Shown: positions 16,900 through 26,498 of the stretch, piece after piece
Layout: the number at the start of each line of letters is the position of its first letter
How positions within the stretch are numbered: position 1 is the stretch's first letter
Assembly: GCA_009911035.1 (NCBI GenBank)
Contig: QXWO01000001.1
Location: 124,001-188,000 of the forward strand
Reading direction: 5' to 3'
From: Lachnospiraceae bacterium
GTDB taxonomy: Bacteria > Bacillota > Clostridia > Lachnospirales > Lachnospiraceae
Length of the DNA stretch: 64,000 nucleotides
Notes under the pieces: model-generated
What the model saw: only the letters and a program-made list of their open reading frames with translations
Database searches by the model: none
Told to the model about the DNA's origin: nothing
Translations under genes and position numbers: made by a program

Positions 16900-18309
16900 A
16901 TGGATGATGGCGGGCCTACGGCCAGTTGGATTATTTTTTTCGCTTTATTGTTGACGGATATGCTTTTTTATGGATTTGGCGCAGCGGTAAAGGAACTAAG
17001 TTCCAAAGAACTTGCAGACCGGATTCAGGAGACGGGAAGCCAGAAGGCGAAGCGGCTTTATGAGATCACCGTAAATCCCGAGCAGTATATAAATACCGTC
17101 CAGTTGGTGGTGACGCTGATCAATCTGGTTATGGGAGGTTTTTTCCTGCGGGTGTTCGGCACTGTGACAAAGGGAATTCTGGAAAAGGGCGCTTCCTCTT
17201 ACCTGTCGGGTATAGCGGCGGCGCCGGTGGCGCTCTCCGGAGCAGCGCTTATCTTAGCCGGAGCAGTACTGTTATACATTCTGCTGACCTTCGGCGTACT
17301 GATACCAAAGAGGCTGGGGATGAAATTTGCTTCCCAGTGGGCGTTTGCCTGTATCAACCCTATTTATTACATAACCAGAATATTCAGTCCCGTGACAGGA
17401 CTGGTTTCTGTGACAGCCCGGGGGATCTTAAGGATATTCGGCATCCATACGGATAAGGATTCAGAGGATGTGACGGAAGAGGAGATCATTTCCATGGTCA
17501 ATGAAGGGCATGAGCAGGGCGTGCTGATGGCTTCCGAGGCGGAAATGATCAACAAGATCTTTGAGTTTGGGGATAAGGAAACCAAGGATATTATGACCCA
17601 CAGGTCAAATATTCTTGCAATTGACCGGAATATGCTGCTGGGAGAAGCAATCGACTATATGCTCAGTGAAAGCAAAAGCCGTTTCCCTGTTTTTGAAGAA
17701 AATATTGACCATATGATCGGGATTCTGCATTTCAGGGATGCCATGCGCGCCCACAGGGTAAGCGGCAATATGGAACTTCCGGTGGGGGATATTGAGGGCC
17801 TGATCAGGGATGTGATGTTTGTGCCCGAAACGAAAAATATCGATGCCCTGTTTGAAACCATGCAGCATACCAAGACCCAGATGGTCATTGTGGTGGACGA
17901 GTACGGACAGACTACGGGACTGGTTGCCATGGAAGATATTTTAGAAGAAATCGTGGGAAATATCATGGACGAGTATGATGAGGAGGAAGGACACATAGAA
18001 GAAACCGAAAATGAAGACGAATATATAATAGAAGGGATCACTCCTTTGGAGGAACTGGAAGAACGGTTTGAAATTACCTTTAAGGAGGAAGCCTTTGAAA
18101 CCCTGAACGGATTTATGATTTCCAAGATGGACAAGATCCCAGAGCAGGACGAAGAATTTTCCATTGATGTGGCGGGATACAATTTTAAGATTCTCCATGT
18201 GGAAAACCGTATGATCAAAAGCGTTCTGGTGACCAGACTGCCAGAGAAGCAGAGGAAAAGTGACAAAGATGAGAATAAAGATAAGGATGTAGAAAAGAAA
18301 CAGGAGTAA
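16900..18309 (+). CDS. CNNM/CBS-domain membrane protein (hemolysin C/CorC type)
   Basis: A 469-residue membrane protein. The N-terminal DUF21/CNNM region has four hydrophobic segments (about 10-30, 65-90, 105-135, 150-175). Then come 'GVLMASEAEMINKIFEFGDK', a pair of CBS domains (about 215-345; second contains 'VIVVDEYGQTTGLVAMEDI') and a C-terminal transporter-associated CorC/HlyC domain. Proteins of this kind are magnesium or cobalt efflux or protection factors. The tail is Lys/Glu/Asp rich. The start at 16900 is chosen because GGGAG lies just upstream and the first membrane helix follows; upstream in-frame sequence lies within the toxin gene. Confidence 0.92.
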   Translation: MDDGGPTASWIIFFALLLTDMLFYGFGAAVKELSSKELADRIQETGSQKAKRLYEITVNPEQYINTVQLVVTLINLVMGGFFLRVFGTVTKGILEKGASSYLSGIAAAPVALSGAALILAGAVLLYILLTFGVLIPKRLGMKFASQWAFACINPIYYITRIFSPVTGLVSVTARGILRIFGIHTDKDSEDVTEEEIISMVNEGHEQGVLMASEAEMINKIFEFGDKETKDIMTHRSNILAIDRNMLLGEAIDYMLSESKSRFPVFEENIDHMIGILHFRDAMRAHRVSGNMELPVGDIEGLIRDVMFVPETKNIDALFETMQHTKTQMVIVVDEYGQTTGLVAMEDILEEIVGNIMDEYDEEEGHIEETENEDEYIIEGITPLEELEERFEITFKEEAFETLNGFMISKMDKIPEQDEEFSIDVAGYNFKILHVENRMIKSVLVTRLPEKQRKSDKDENKDKDVEKKQE

Positions 18310-18323
18310 AAAGGAGAAGAATT

Positions 18324-19052
18324 ATGTCAGGACATTCAAAGTTTGCAAATATTAAGCACAAAAAGGAAAAAAATGATGCCGCAAAAGGCAAGATTTTTAC
18401 AATTCTGGGAAGGGAAATTGCGGTAGCTGTCAAGGAAGGCGGCCCGGACCCTTCCAACAATTCCAAACTGGCCCAGGTCATTGCCAAGGCAAAGTCCAAC
18501 AATATGCCCAATGATACCATCGAAAGAGGAATTAAAAAGGCGGCCGGGGATATGGGAAATGTAAACTACAAATACATTACCTATGAGGGGTACGGTCCTA
18601 ACGGCATAGCCATTATTGTGGATGCGCTTACAGACAACCAGAACAGGACCGCTGCAAATGTAAGAAATGCCTTTACAAAGGGGAACGGCAATGTGGGAAC
18701 GCCTGGCTGTGTATCCTTTATGTTTGACCGGAAAGGGCAGATTATCATAGACAAGGAAGAGTATGAGGGTGATGCAGATGAACTGATGATGCTTGCCTTA
18801 GATGCGGGAGCGGAGGATTTTTCCGAGGAGGAGGACAGCTTCGAGGTTCTTACGGCCCCGGATGATTTTGACGCGGTGCTTACGGCCATTCAGGGGGGCG
18901 GCATTCCCACAGTTTCAGCGGAAGTGACAATGATTCCCCAGAATTACGTGGAACTTACAGAGGAGGCAGCCGTAAAGAATTTACAGAAGATACTGGATCT
19001 TTTAGACGAGGACGACGACGTACAGGCGGTATATCATAATTGGGATGAATAA
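18324..19052 (+). CDS. yebC: YebC/PmpR family protein
   Basis: A 242-residue protein of the YebC/PmpR family, usual length, opening with 'MSGHSKFANIKHKKEKND' and containing 'AKSNNMPNDTIERGIKKA' and 'YEGYGPNGIAIIV'. The family was first described as transcriptional regulators; recent work links members to relief of ribosome stalling at proline stretches. AAAAGGAGAAG precedes the start. Its 3' end overlaps the next membrane-protein gene by 8 nt. Confidence 0.95.
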   Translation: MSGHSKFANIKHKKEKNDAAKGKIFTILGREIAVAVKEGGPDPSNNSKLAQVIAKAKSNNMPNDTIERGIKKAAGDMGNVNYKYITYEGYGPNGIAIIVDALTDNQNRTAANVRNAFTKGNGNVGTPGCVSFMFDRKGQIIIDKEEYEGDADELMMLALDAGAEDFSEEEDSFEVLTAPDDFDAVLTAIQGGGIPTVSAEVTMIPQNYVELTEEAAVKNLQKILDLLDEDDDVQAVYHNWDE

Positions 19053-20166
19053 AAAAATACAAAGGCTGCTGATGGTCTTATGGGGGCTGGCAGTGACAAT
19101 AAGCAGGGCGGCCAGTTTTTTTCTTACTGATCAGACGATGGCCGATACATATGAATATTATGAAAACGCCATGATACAGGCGCAGGAAAGGCAGCAGGTA
19201 TTTTCCACGGGGCTTGCCTTTATCTATAGGGAAAATCTTTCGGGGCTTTTACAGTTTACCGGGAACCGTATAGAGGCGGCAGGGGTCTACCAGATGATTC
19301 TGCAGATTTTGTGGCTCTGGCTGTTTTTTGCAGGCGTCTGTATGATTTTTGGAAGGCTGGCCGGATTTACGGCAGGAACCCTGATGGCGGTATCTCCCTG
19401 GATACTAGGGAGTATTTTCGTGGTGGCTCCGGAGAATTTCTATATGTTGTTCTGGGCAGCGGCATTGCTGTTTCTGGGGCTTGCAGTAAAAGACGCCAAA
19501 GACGCGGAAAAGGAAAAGAATGATGCCGGTGCGGTACTGTGCTTTTTGGCGGCGGGATTTTTGGCAGGAATGATAACGGTATGGCATTACTTGGGCCTGT
19601 ATCTGTTTTTGGTGATTGGGTATGTGTGGGTTGTTTTCTGGTCCAGAGTGAAAAAGAAATTTGTCCTGTTTATTGGGATGATGCTGGGCGGGGGTGTGTC
19701 CTGTGCCCATATTGCAGCGGCAGCAGGAAAATCGGCTGCAGCACAGTTTGATGGCTGGATGATGGAATTGCAGAAACTGCCCCGGCGCTTTTTGTATGAG
19801 GAGACAGAGCTGGAAAACTGGCTTTTCTGTGCCATTGGGGCGGCAGTATTATGCAGAAATCTGGCGGCCCTTACAGGAAAAGGCAAAAGCCGGGAACAGG
19901 AGGAAGCGGTTTTGATTTCCGCAAATACTATGCAGGAAACAGAACGTAAAGTGCCGCAAAAGACAGAGACAGAGGATGAAAAGCCGGAGAGTTATTTTAT
20001 TGCCCAGGACGGAAGGAAGGTAAAATATCTGGACAATCCCCTGCCTGTTCCCAAAAAGCATGTAAAAAAAGAAATGAACTTTGCCATTGATGATGTAGAG
20101 GGAGATTTCGATATCAACGACGATTTTGATTTGCAGATTAGCAGCGGGGATGATTTTGATATTTAA
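19045..20166 (+). CDS. Multi-pass membrane protein with acidic tail, function unknown
   Basis: A 373-residue protein. It has about seven hydrophobic segments, at roughly residues 8-25, 83-105, 110-127, 132-150, 167-192, 195-220 and 250-265. The arrangement, with a short extracytoplasmic loop after the first helix containing 'DQTMADTYEYYENAM', resembles the membrane core of glycosyltransferase-C-type (PMT/ArnT-like) proteins, but no catalytic motif is clear. The C-terminal ~100 residues are hydrophilic and end in an acidic 'DINDDFDLQISSGDDFDI' tail. The start overlaps yebC by 8 nt, so translation is coupled, yet the two proteins have no evident common role. Confidence 0.8.
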   Translation: MNKKIQRLLMVLWGLAVTISRAASFFLTDQTMADTYEYYENAMIQAQERQQVFSTGLAFIYRENLSGLLQFTGNRIEAAGVYQMILQILWLWLFFAGVCMIFGRLAGFTAGTLMAVSPWILGSIFVVAPENFYMLFWAAALLFLGLAVKDAKDAEKEKNDAGAVLCFLAAGFLAGMITVWHYLGLYLFLVIGYVWVVFWSRVKKKFVLFIGMMLGGGVSCAHIAAAAGKSAAAQFDGWMMELQKLPRRFLYEETELENWLFCAIGAAVLCRNLAALTGKGKSREQEEAVLISANTMQETERKVPQKTETEDEKPESYFIAQDGRKVKYLDNPLPVPKKHVKKEMNFAIDDVEGDFDINDDFDLQISSGDDFDI

Positions 20167-20259
20167 ACAAACTTAACAATTCCGGCATAATCCGCCAGAA
20201 TCATTTTCCGGAGTTTGGGTATCGTGCATAAAACGGGCTGGAAAGATGCATACTAAGGA

Positions 20260-20290
20260 GGACTGTTTAAAGAACAGTTCTCTTTTTTAT
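20260..20290 (+). terminator. Terminator upstream of the tepA-like gene
   Basis: GGACTGTT / AACAGTTC arms (one G-U pair) with a 5-nt loop and a following T-run (20281-20287). It ends the yebC/membrane-protein transcript or attenuates entry into the protease gene; an AAGGAGG sequence at 20255 overlaps its left arm. Confidence 0.65.
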
Positions 20291-20335
20291 ATAAAAATAA
20301 CAAACGGGCTGGCCGGAAAAGTATGGAGGATTCAG

Positions 20336-21022
20336 ATGTCAGGCAAAAAAGTGGATGAAGAAAAACATAGAAGTGAGCGGATCGAAGAAACAGGACAGGT
20401 GACGCTGGATAAAAATGGAAAATCCCACACAATACACCTTATTTCTGTGATAGGGGAAGTGGAGGGCCATGATAATCTTGGCAGTAATTCCAAGACTACG
20501 AAATATGAACATGTACTGCCGGAACTGGCGGCAATTGAGGACAGTAAAGATATAGACGGGGTGCTGATTCTCCTTAATACGATGGGTGGGGATGTGGAGG
20601 CGGGGCTTGCCATTGCGGAAATGATTGCCTCCTTAAGCAAGCCGACGGTGTCTTTAGTGCTGGGGGGAAGTCATTCAATCGGCGTACCCATTGCGGTAAG
20701 CACAGATTATTCTTATATTGTCCCGACAGGTACCATGGTCATCCATCCTGTCAGAATGAATGGAATGGTGATCGGCGTGCCCCAGACCTTTGACTATTTC
20801 AGACAGATTCAAAACAGGATAACCGGGTTTGTATGCGGCCATTGCAAGATCAGCAAGAGTCGGTTTGAGGAGCTGATGATGGAGACGGGTGTCCTTACCA
20901 AAGATGTGGGAACCATTCTGGTGGGGGAAGAAGCCGTCGCAGAGGGAATCATTAATGAAACTGGGGGAATCAGTGAAGCTATGGAAAAACTGCATACTCT
21001 GATAGGGAAGAAGAAAAAATAA
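20336..21022 (+). CDS. tepA: ClpP-like protease of the TepA (translocation-enhancing) family
   Basis: A 228-residue soluble protein of the ClpP/crotonase fold. Recognisable parts are 'HTIHLISVIGEVEGHD', 'ILLNTMGGDVEAGLAIAEMI' (the ClpP-like GGxVxAG turn), 'GGSHSIGVPIAVS' with the candidate nucleophilic Ser, and 'TGTMVIHPVRMNG' with the candidate His. TepA-type proteins are annotated in Bacillus as helping protein export, probably by degrading signal peptides. The start at 20336 has GGAGGA 5 nt upstream; an in-frame ATG at 20246 would put the terminator inside the gene. It is followed by the SpoIIIE/FtsK gene, the usual neighbour in Firmicutes. Confidence 0.9.
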   Translation: MSGKKVDEEKHRSERIEETGQVTLDKNGKSHTIHLISVIGEVEGHDNLGSNSKTTKYEHVLPELAAIEDSKDIDGVLILLNTMGGDVEAGLAIAEMIASLSKPTVSLVLGGSHSIGVPIAVSTDYSYIVPTGTMVIHPVRMNGMVIGVPQTFDYFRQIQNRITGFVCGHCKISKSRFEELMMETGVLTKDVGTILVGEEAVAEGIINETGGISEAMEKLHTLIGKKKK

Positions 21023-21139
21023 AGCAGTGGGACAATTATTCTATAACAGAATATCGTTTGTTGGTGACAAGTTTTAAGTTCAGTGCTATACTATATAAGA
21101 TTATGTGGGTATCGGTATGATACTAAAGGGGTATTTTGT

Positions 21140-23833
21140 ATGGCACAGACAAGAAAAAAAAGCACAGGCAGAAGCACTTCGGCAGGGAGGAAAAGCACAA
21201 AGGGCAGGACTTCCCAAAAAAGAAAAAGTGAACCCATGGATGTGGCGATCAGGAATGAAATTCTCTTGATCGTCCTGTTTGCCGTTGCTGTTTTTTTGTT
21301 TTTATGTAATTTTGGAATAGCCGGGGTTCTTGGAAACACCATAAGTAACATCCTTTTCGGGATTTTCGGCCTGACAGCCTATGTGATGCCACTGGTCCTG
21401 TTTTTTATGATTGCTTTCGGCATGGTTAACAGCGGCAGTTCCATAGCAGCCCGGAAACTGGCGGCCGGGGTATTTTTAATTTTGCTGGCCGGCATTATTT
21501 TTGAACTTTTTACAGGGGTTCCGGAGAAGGCCGTCAGCTATGAAATCGGGGAAATATATACAAGGTGCAGCCAGGATCATAAAGGCGGTGGAGTGCTGGC
21601 CGGGTCACTGGCTTACTGGTGTTATCATTTTATGGGAATGATGGGGACAGTCCTTGTGGTTTTAGTGGCTTTGATCATTTCCATTGTGGTCATAACGGAA
21701 AAATCTTTTGTTTCCGGGGTAAAATCCGGGGGGCGCAGGGTCTACGAGCGTTCCAGGGAGGATGCCGCCTACCGGAGGGAACGGGCCCGGATACGCAGAC
21801 AGGAGATGGAAGAAGAACGCAAACGCAGGGAAGAAGAAAAACGTCTCCGGGAGGAAGAACGGGAGAATGAAAGAATCCTGCGCATGGACAAAAAGGTCTC
21901 CGGCGTTATGATTGACACGGCGCTGACCGGGCGGGAAGAAGAAAGAAGCCGTGCGCGGGATGATATCCATGAAATCAATCTGACGGATTTTGAGGAGCAG
22001 ATAGAACAGAGCGGGCCGGAGAGTGTGGAAACCGAAAGCGGGCAGGCGGAGTTTGATTTTGACAAAATCAGAATTAACAGCGCTTATCTGACTGATGATG
22101 AAGGATGTGACGAACTTTCCGAGATAACGGATCTGTTTGGAGGTGAAGAGGAATTTAACGGGACTGTTTATACAGAAACCCAGGACACCCGGACAGAAGA
22201 TGAGGATATTGAACCGGAAAGCCCGATATTTGAGGAGGAAACCTTACAGCCTGTAAGTGCAGACGGGGCAGGAGCTATGGTTTCTCCGGCGGCAGGTGCT
22301 GCGGCCGCGGCCCGGGAGGGGGTAGAAGGGAGCGGCCATATCATCCAGAAGCCGGGGCCCCAGGTACCAAAAAAATACATATTCCCGCCTATTAGTAAAC
22401 TTGTGAAAGGGAAAGGAAAAGCCGGGGGGAATGCAACAAAGGAATTGAAGGAAACTGCACAGAGACTGCAGCAGACGCTGCAGACTTTCGGCGTACGTGT
22501 TACCATTACAGACATTAGCCAGGGGCCTTCTGTTACCCGGTTTGAATTGCAGCCGGAGCAGGGCGTTAAGGTGAGCAAGATCGTGGGGCTGACTGACGAT
22601 ATCAAGTTAAACCTTGCGGCTACAGATATCCGGATCGAAGCGCCCATTCCGGGCAAGGCGGCTGTGGGGATAGAAGTTCCCAATAAAGAAAACATGATGG
22701 TAGCGCTTAGGGATCTTCTGGAGAGCAAAGATTTTAAGGAATTTTCTTCCAGCCTTGCCTTTGCGGTGGGAAAAGATATCGGCGGCAAGGTAGTGGTAGC
22801 GGACATTGCCAAAATGCCCCATATGCTGATTGCAGGGGCCACAGGTTCCGGTAAGTCAGTATGTATCAATACACTGATCATGAGTATTCTTTATAAAGCC
22901 CATCCTGACGATGTGAAGCTGATCATGATAGACCCCAAGGTGGTGGAGCTTAGTGTCTATAACGGGATTCCCCATCTGATGATACCTGTGGTCACTGACC
23001 CCAAGAAGGCTTCGGCGGCTTTGCAGTGGGGCGTTGCAGAGATGACAGACCGGTACCAGAAGTTTGCGGATTTTAACGTAAGGGATTTAAAAGGCTACAA
23101 TAAAAAAGTAGAAGCCATGAAGGATAACGGCGAAAACTTAGCCAAAATGCCCCAGATCGTCATTATTGTGGATGAGCTTGCAGATCTTATGATGGTGGCG
23201 CCGGGAGAAGTGGAGGAAGCTATCTGCCGTCTGGCACAGCTTGCAAGAGCGGCAGGCATTCATCTGATCATTGCCACCCAGCGTCCGTCAGTGGATGTTA
23301 TCACCGGACTGATCAAGGCAAATATGCCCAGCCGCGTGGCGTTCAGCGTTTCCAGCGGCGTGGATTCCCGCACTATCCTGGACATGAACGGGGCGGAAAA
23401 ACTGCTGGGCAAAGGGGACATGCTTTTTTATCCCCAGGGGTATACGAAGCCGGCCAGAGTGCAGGGGGCTTTTGTATCGGACAAAGAAGTTTCCGATGTG
23501 GTTGAATTTTTAAAAAACCAGACGCTGGGAAATATTTACGACACAGATATCCAGGAAAAGATATCATCCTTCAAAGGCGCATCTGGTGCCGGCGGGGGAG
23601 AAGGGGGCGAGCGCGACCAGTATTTTGTGGAAGCTGCCAAATTTATCATTGAAAAAGATAAAGCCTCCATCGGTATGCTCCAGCGCATGTTTAAAATCGG
23701 CTTTAACCGGGCGGCCAGAATCATGGACCAGCTCTGTGAAGCAGGTGTAGTGGGAGAAGAGGAAGGCACCAAGCCACGCAAGGTGCTGATGAGTGAGGAA
23801 CAATTTGAACAATATATAGAAGAATCCCTGTAA
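21140..23833 (+). CDS. DNA translocase FtsK/SpoIIIE
   Basis: An 897-residue DNA translocase. Order: basic Ser/Thr/Lys-rich N-terminus, four transmembrane helices (about residues 40-200), a long charged linker with an R/E-rich coiled stretch (210-260) and an acidic region, then the RecA-like motor with Walker A '[12 protein letters not shown]' and Walker B '[12 protein letters not shown]', and a C-terminal winged-helix gamma domain ('[20 protein letters not shown]'). It pumps DNA through the division or sporulation septum. Its length and four membrane helices fit both SpoIIIE and vegetative FtsK. The start at 21140 follows an AAAGGGG site. Confidence 0.95.
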   Translation: MAQTRKKSTGRSTSAGRKSTKGRTSQKRKSEPMDVAIRNEILLIVLFAVAVFLFLCNFGIAGVLGNTISNILFGIFGLTAYVMPLVLFFMIAFGMVNSGSSIAARKLAAGVFLILLAGIIFELFTGVPEKAVSYEIGEIYTRCSQDHKGGGVLAGSLAYWCYHFMGMMGTVLVVLVALIISIVVITEKSFVSGVKSGGRRVYERSREDAAYRRERARIRRQEMEEERKRREEEKRLREEERENERILRMDKKVSGVMIDTALTGREEERSRARDDIHEINLTDFEEQIEQSGPESVETESGQAEFDFDKIRINSAYLTDDEGCDELSEITDLFGGEEEFNGTVYTETQDTRTEDEDIEPESPIFEEETLQPVSADGAGAMVSPAAGAAAAAREGVEGSGHIIQKPGPQVPKKYIFPPISKLVKGKGKAGGNATKELKETAQRLQQTLQTFGVRVTITDISQGPSVTRFELQPEQGVKVSKIVGLTDDIKLNLAATDIRIEAPIPGKAAVGIEVPNKENMMVALRDLLESKDFKEFSSSLAFAVGKDIGGKVVVADIAKMPHMLIAGATGSGKSVCINTLIMSILYKAHPDDVKLIMIDPKVVELSVYNGIPHLMIPVVTDPKKASAALQWGVAEMTDRYQKFADFNVRDLKGYNKKVEAMKDNGENLAKMPQIVIIVDELADLMMVAPGEVEEAICRLAQLARAAGIHLIIATQRPSVDVITGLIKANMPSRVAFSVSSGVDSRTILDMNGAEKLLGKGDMLFYPQGYTKPARVQGAFVSDKEVSDVVEFLKNQTLGNIYDTDIQEKISSFKGASGAGGGEGGERDQYFVEAAKFIIEKDKASIGMLQRMFKIGFNRAARIMDQLCEAGVVGEEEGTKPRKVLMSEEQFEQYIEESL

Positions 23834-23849
23834 AGATTGGAGGCGGCAG

Positions 23850-25520
23850 ATGAAAACAGATATACAGATTGCCCAGGAAGCAGAACTTAAGCCTATTGCC
23901 CAAGTGGCAAAGGCGCTTGCTATCCCGGAAGAAGATTTAGAACTATATGGAAAGTATAAGGCAAAGATTTCCGATGAATATCTGGAAAAAATTGAAAGTA
24001 ATCCCAACGGAAAGCTGATTCTGGTGACAGCTATCAACCCCACTCCTGCTGGGGAAGGGAAGACGACTGTCAGCGTGGGACTTGGGGAAGCCTTCGGGAA
24101 ACTTGGGAAAAAGGCTGTTATTGCCCTGCGGGAACCTTCTTTAGGCCCCTGCTTTGGGATAAAAGGGGGAGCCGCAGGAGGCGGCTTCGCGCAGGTAGTT
24201 CCCATGGAGGATCTGAACCTTCATTTTACAGGGGATTTCCATGCCATCACCTCTGCCAACAATCTGCTGGCGGCAATTCTGGACAATCATATCCAGCAGG
24301 GAAACCAACTTTCCATTGACCCCAGACAGGTGGTGTGGAAACGATGTCTTGACATGAACGACAGGGTTTTGCGCAATGTTGTGGTGGGACTTGGGGCAAA
24401 AGCCGATGGAACTGTAAGAGAAGACCATTTTGTCATTACGGTTGCGTCGGAAATTATGGCGGTGCTCTGTCTTTCGGAGAATATGAAAGATTTGAAGGAA
24501 CGGCTGGGAAGGATGGTCGTGGCATACAACTATAAGGGAGAACCTGTGACGGCAAAGGATCTGCAGGCAGTGGGGGCCATGGCGGCGCTTTTGAAGGATG
24601 CCATGAAGCCGAACTTGATCCAGACCCTTGAACATACCCCGGCAATTGTCCACGGCGGGCCTTTTGCAAACATTGCCCATGGGTGCAATTCCGTGCGGGC
24701 GACCAAAAGCGCCCTTAAAATGGCAGACTATGTGATTACGGAAGCCGGGTTCGGCGCGGATTTAGGAGCCGAGAAGTTTTTTGATATCAAGTGCAGGACG
24801 GCTGGTTTAAAACCTGACGCCGTTGTGCTGGTTGCGACCATACGGGCGTTGAAATATAATGGAGGAATCCCCAAGGCAGAACTGGGAGAGGAAAACCTGG
24901 AAGCATTAAAAAAGGGAATTGCCAATCTGGAGAAGCATATTGAAAATCTGAAAAAGTATGGTGTACCTGTTGTGGCAGCCCTGAACAGCTTCGTCACCGA
25001 CACAAAAGCAGAGCAGGACTATGTGGAACAGTTCTGCGTGGAAAGAGGATGTGAATTTGCGCTTGCGAATGTGTGGGAAAAGGGCGGAGAAGGAGGAATA
25101 GAACTTGCCGGAAAGGTTTTAGAAATCCTGGATAAGAAAGAAAGTCATTTTGCCCCTCTCTATGGGGATGATTCATCTCTTGGGGAAAAAATAGAAACCG
25201 TGGCAAAAGAAATATATGGGGCGGACGGCGTCACCTATACGGCCCAGGCTAAAAAGCAGATAGAGAAGCTGGAAGAACTGGGATTTGGAAAGCTTCCCGT
25301 CTGTATGGCAAAGACACAGTATTCTCTTTCTGACAATCCGGAACTTTTAGGACGGCCTTCGGGCTTTGACATGCATGTCAGAGAGGTCTATGTGTCTGCG
25401 GGAGCAGGATTCGTTGTAGTTTTGACCGGTACAGTCATGACCATGCCGGGACTTCCCGCACATCCTGCGGCTTTTAATATTGATGTGAACGATGAAGGGG
25501 TAATTACCGGACTTTTTTAG
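23850..25520 (+). CDS. fhs: Formate-tetrahydrofolate ligase
   Basis: A 556-residue enzyme, the normal length, that uses ATP to join formate to tetrahydrofolate, giving 10-formyl-THF. The P-loop is '[18 protein letters not shown]'; '[19 protein letters not shown]' and '[14 protein letters not shown]' are family signatures, as is '[15 protein letters not shown]' near the C-terminus. GGAGG lies 11 nt upstream of ATG 23850. It is followed by folD, so the two steps from formate to methylene-THF are adjacent; this serves acetogenic or purine/serine one-carbon metabolism. Confidence 0.97.
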   Translation: MKTDIQIAQEAELKPIAQVAKALAIPEEDLELYGKYKAKISDEYLEKIESNPNGKLILVTAINPTPAGEGKTTVSVGLGEAFGKLGKKAVIALREPSLGPCFGIKGGAAGGGFAQVVPMEDLNLHFTGDFHAITSANNLLAAILDNHIQQGNQLSIDPRQVVWKRCLDMNDRVLRNVVVGLGAKADGTVREDHFVITVASEIMAVLCLSENMKDLKERLGRMVVAYNYKGEPVTAKDLQAVGAMAALLKDAMKPNLIQTLEHTPAIVHGGPFANIAHGCNSVRATKSALKMADYVITEAGFGADLGAEKFFDIKCRTAGLKPDAVVLVATIRALKYNGGIPKAELGEENLEALKKGIANLEKHIENLKKYGVPVVAALNSFVTDTKAEQDYVEQFCVERGCEFALANVWEKGGEGGIELAGKVLEILDKKESHFAPLYGDDSSLGEKIETVAKEIYGADGVTYTAQAKKQIEKLEELGFGKLPVCMAKTQYSLSDNPELLGRPSGFDMHVREVYVSAGAGFVVVLTGTVMTMPGLPAHPAAFNIDVNDEGVITGLF

Positions 25521-25617
25521 TAAATTTCTTCGGTATCATAAGACTTAAGGCTGACATAAAGTTTTAAGTCAAAGACTTTTGCAGCAGGCAATAAAATAAT
25601 CATTCAGGAGAGATAAT

Positions 25618-26457
25618 ATGGCATTGTTGATTGATGGAAAAGAAATCTCAAAACAGATTAAAGATGAACTGAAACAGAAAGCAGCGGAACTGAAAAGCAA
25701 AGGCGTGGAAGTGACGCTTGCGGTTATTCAGGTGGGAGACGATCCGGCTTCCAGTGTTTATGTGCGCAATAAGAAAAAGGGGTGCGAATACGTGGGGATT
25801 GGTTCCCTTTCCTATGAGCTTCCCGGGGAGACTACACAGGAAGAACTTCTCGGACTGATCAGGGAATTGAACGGGCGCAGGGACGTGAACGGCATTCTGG
25901 TACAGCTTCCCCTGCCGGAACACATTGATGAGGATACGGTGATACGGACCATTGATCCGGCAAAGGATGTGGACGGATTCCATCCCCAGAGCGTGGGAGC
26001 CCTGTGCATCGGCCAGCCGGGATTTGTGTCCTGTACCCCAGCGGGAATCATCCAGCTTTTGAAAAGAAGCGGTGTTGAAATAGAGGGAAAAGAGTGCGTC
26101 ATCCTTGGACGCAGCAATATTGTGGGGAAACCCATGGCTTTATTGATGTTGCGGGAAAACGCCACAGTGACCATTGCCCATTCACGGACAAAGAATTTAA
26201 AGGAAGTCACTGGCAGGGCAGATATTCTGATTGCAGCAGTGGGGAAACCTAAAATGGTCACACGGGATTATGTAAAAAAGGGTGCGGTGGTCATTGACGT
26301 GGGGATTAACCGGGATGAAAACAATAAACTGTGCGGCGATGTGGACTTTGCGGATGTGGAACCTGTATGCAGTGCCATAACCCCGGTCCCGGGAGGCGTG
26401 GGCCCCATGACCATAGCTATGCTTTTAAATAACTGTATAGAATCTGCCGGTTTGTAG
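25618..26457 (+). CDS. folD: Methylenetetrahydrofolate dehydrogenase / methenyl-THF cyclohydrolase
   Basis: Bifunctional enzyme of 279 residues. Catalytic Lys lies in 'SSVYVRNKKKGCEYVG'; 'VQLPLPEHI' and 'PAKDVDGFHPQSVG' bind folate, 'LGRSNIVGKPMALLML' binds NADP, and 'PGGVGPMTIAMLL' is the C-terminal signature. GGAGAG precedes the ATG. It is 97 nt downstream of fhs and probably in the same transcript; an imperfect inverted repeat (GACTTAA...TTAAGTC) lies in the gap without a T-run. Confidence 0.97.
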   Translation: MALLIDGKEISKQIKDELKQKAAELKSKGVEVTLAVIQVGDDPASSVYVRNKKKGCEYVGIGSLSYELPGETTQEELLGLIRELNGRRDVNGILVQLPLPEHIDEDTVIRTIDPAKDVDGFHPQSVGALCIGQPGFVSCTPAGIIQLLKRSGVEIEGKECVILGRSNIVGKPMALLMLRENATVTIAHSRTKNLKEVTGRADILIAAVGKPKMVTRDYVKKGAVVIDVGINRDENNKLCGDVDFADVEPVCSAITPVPGGVGPMTIAMLLNNCIESAGL

Positions 26458-26498
26458 ATCCGGCCGTAAAATTGCTGTAGGGCAGAAGGGAGGCAGAT

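Noticed and set aside
22168-22881. 237-codon minus-strand frame inside ftsK/spoIIIE
   Set aside because: Shadow of a GC-rich coding region; low-complexity Ser/Pro/Ala text and no recognisable domain.
25521-25617. Riboswitch between fhs and folD
   Set aside because: Only an imperfect GACTTAA/TTAAGTC pairing is present; no tetrahydrofolate-riboswitch core could be recognised by eye.
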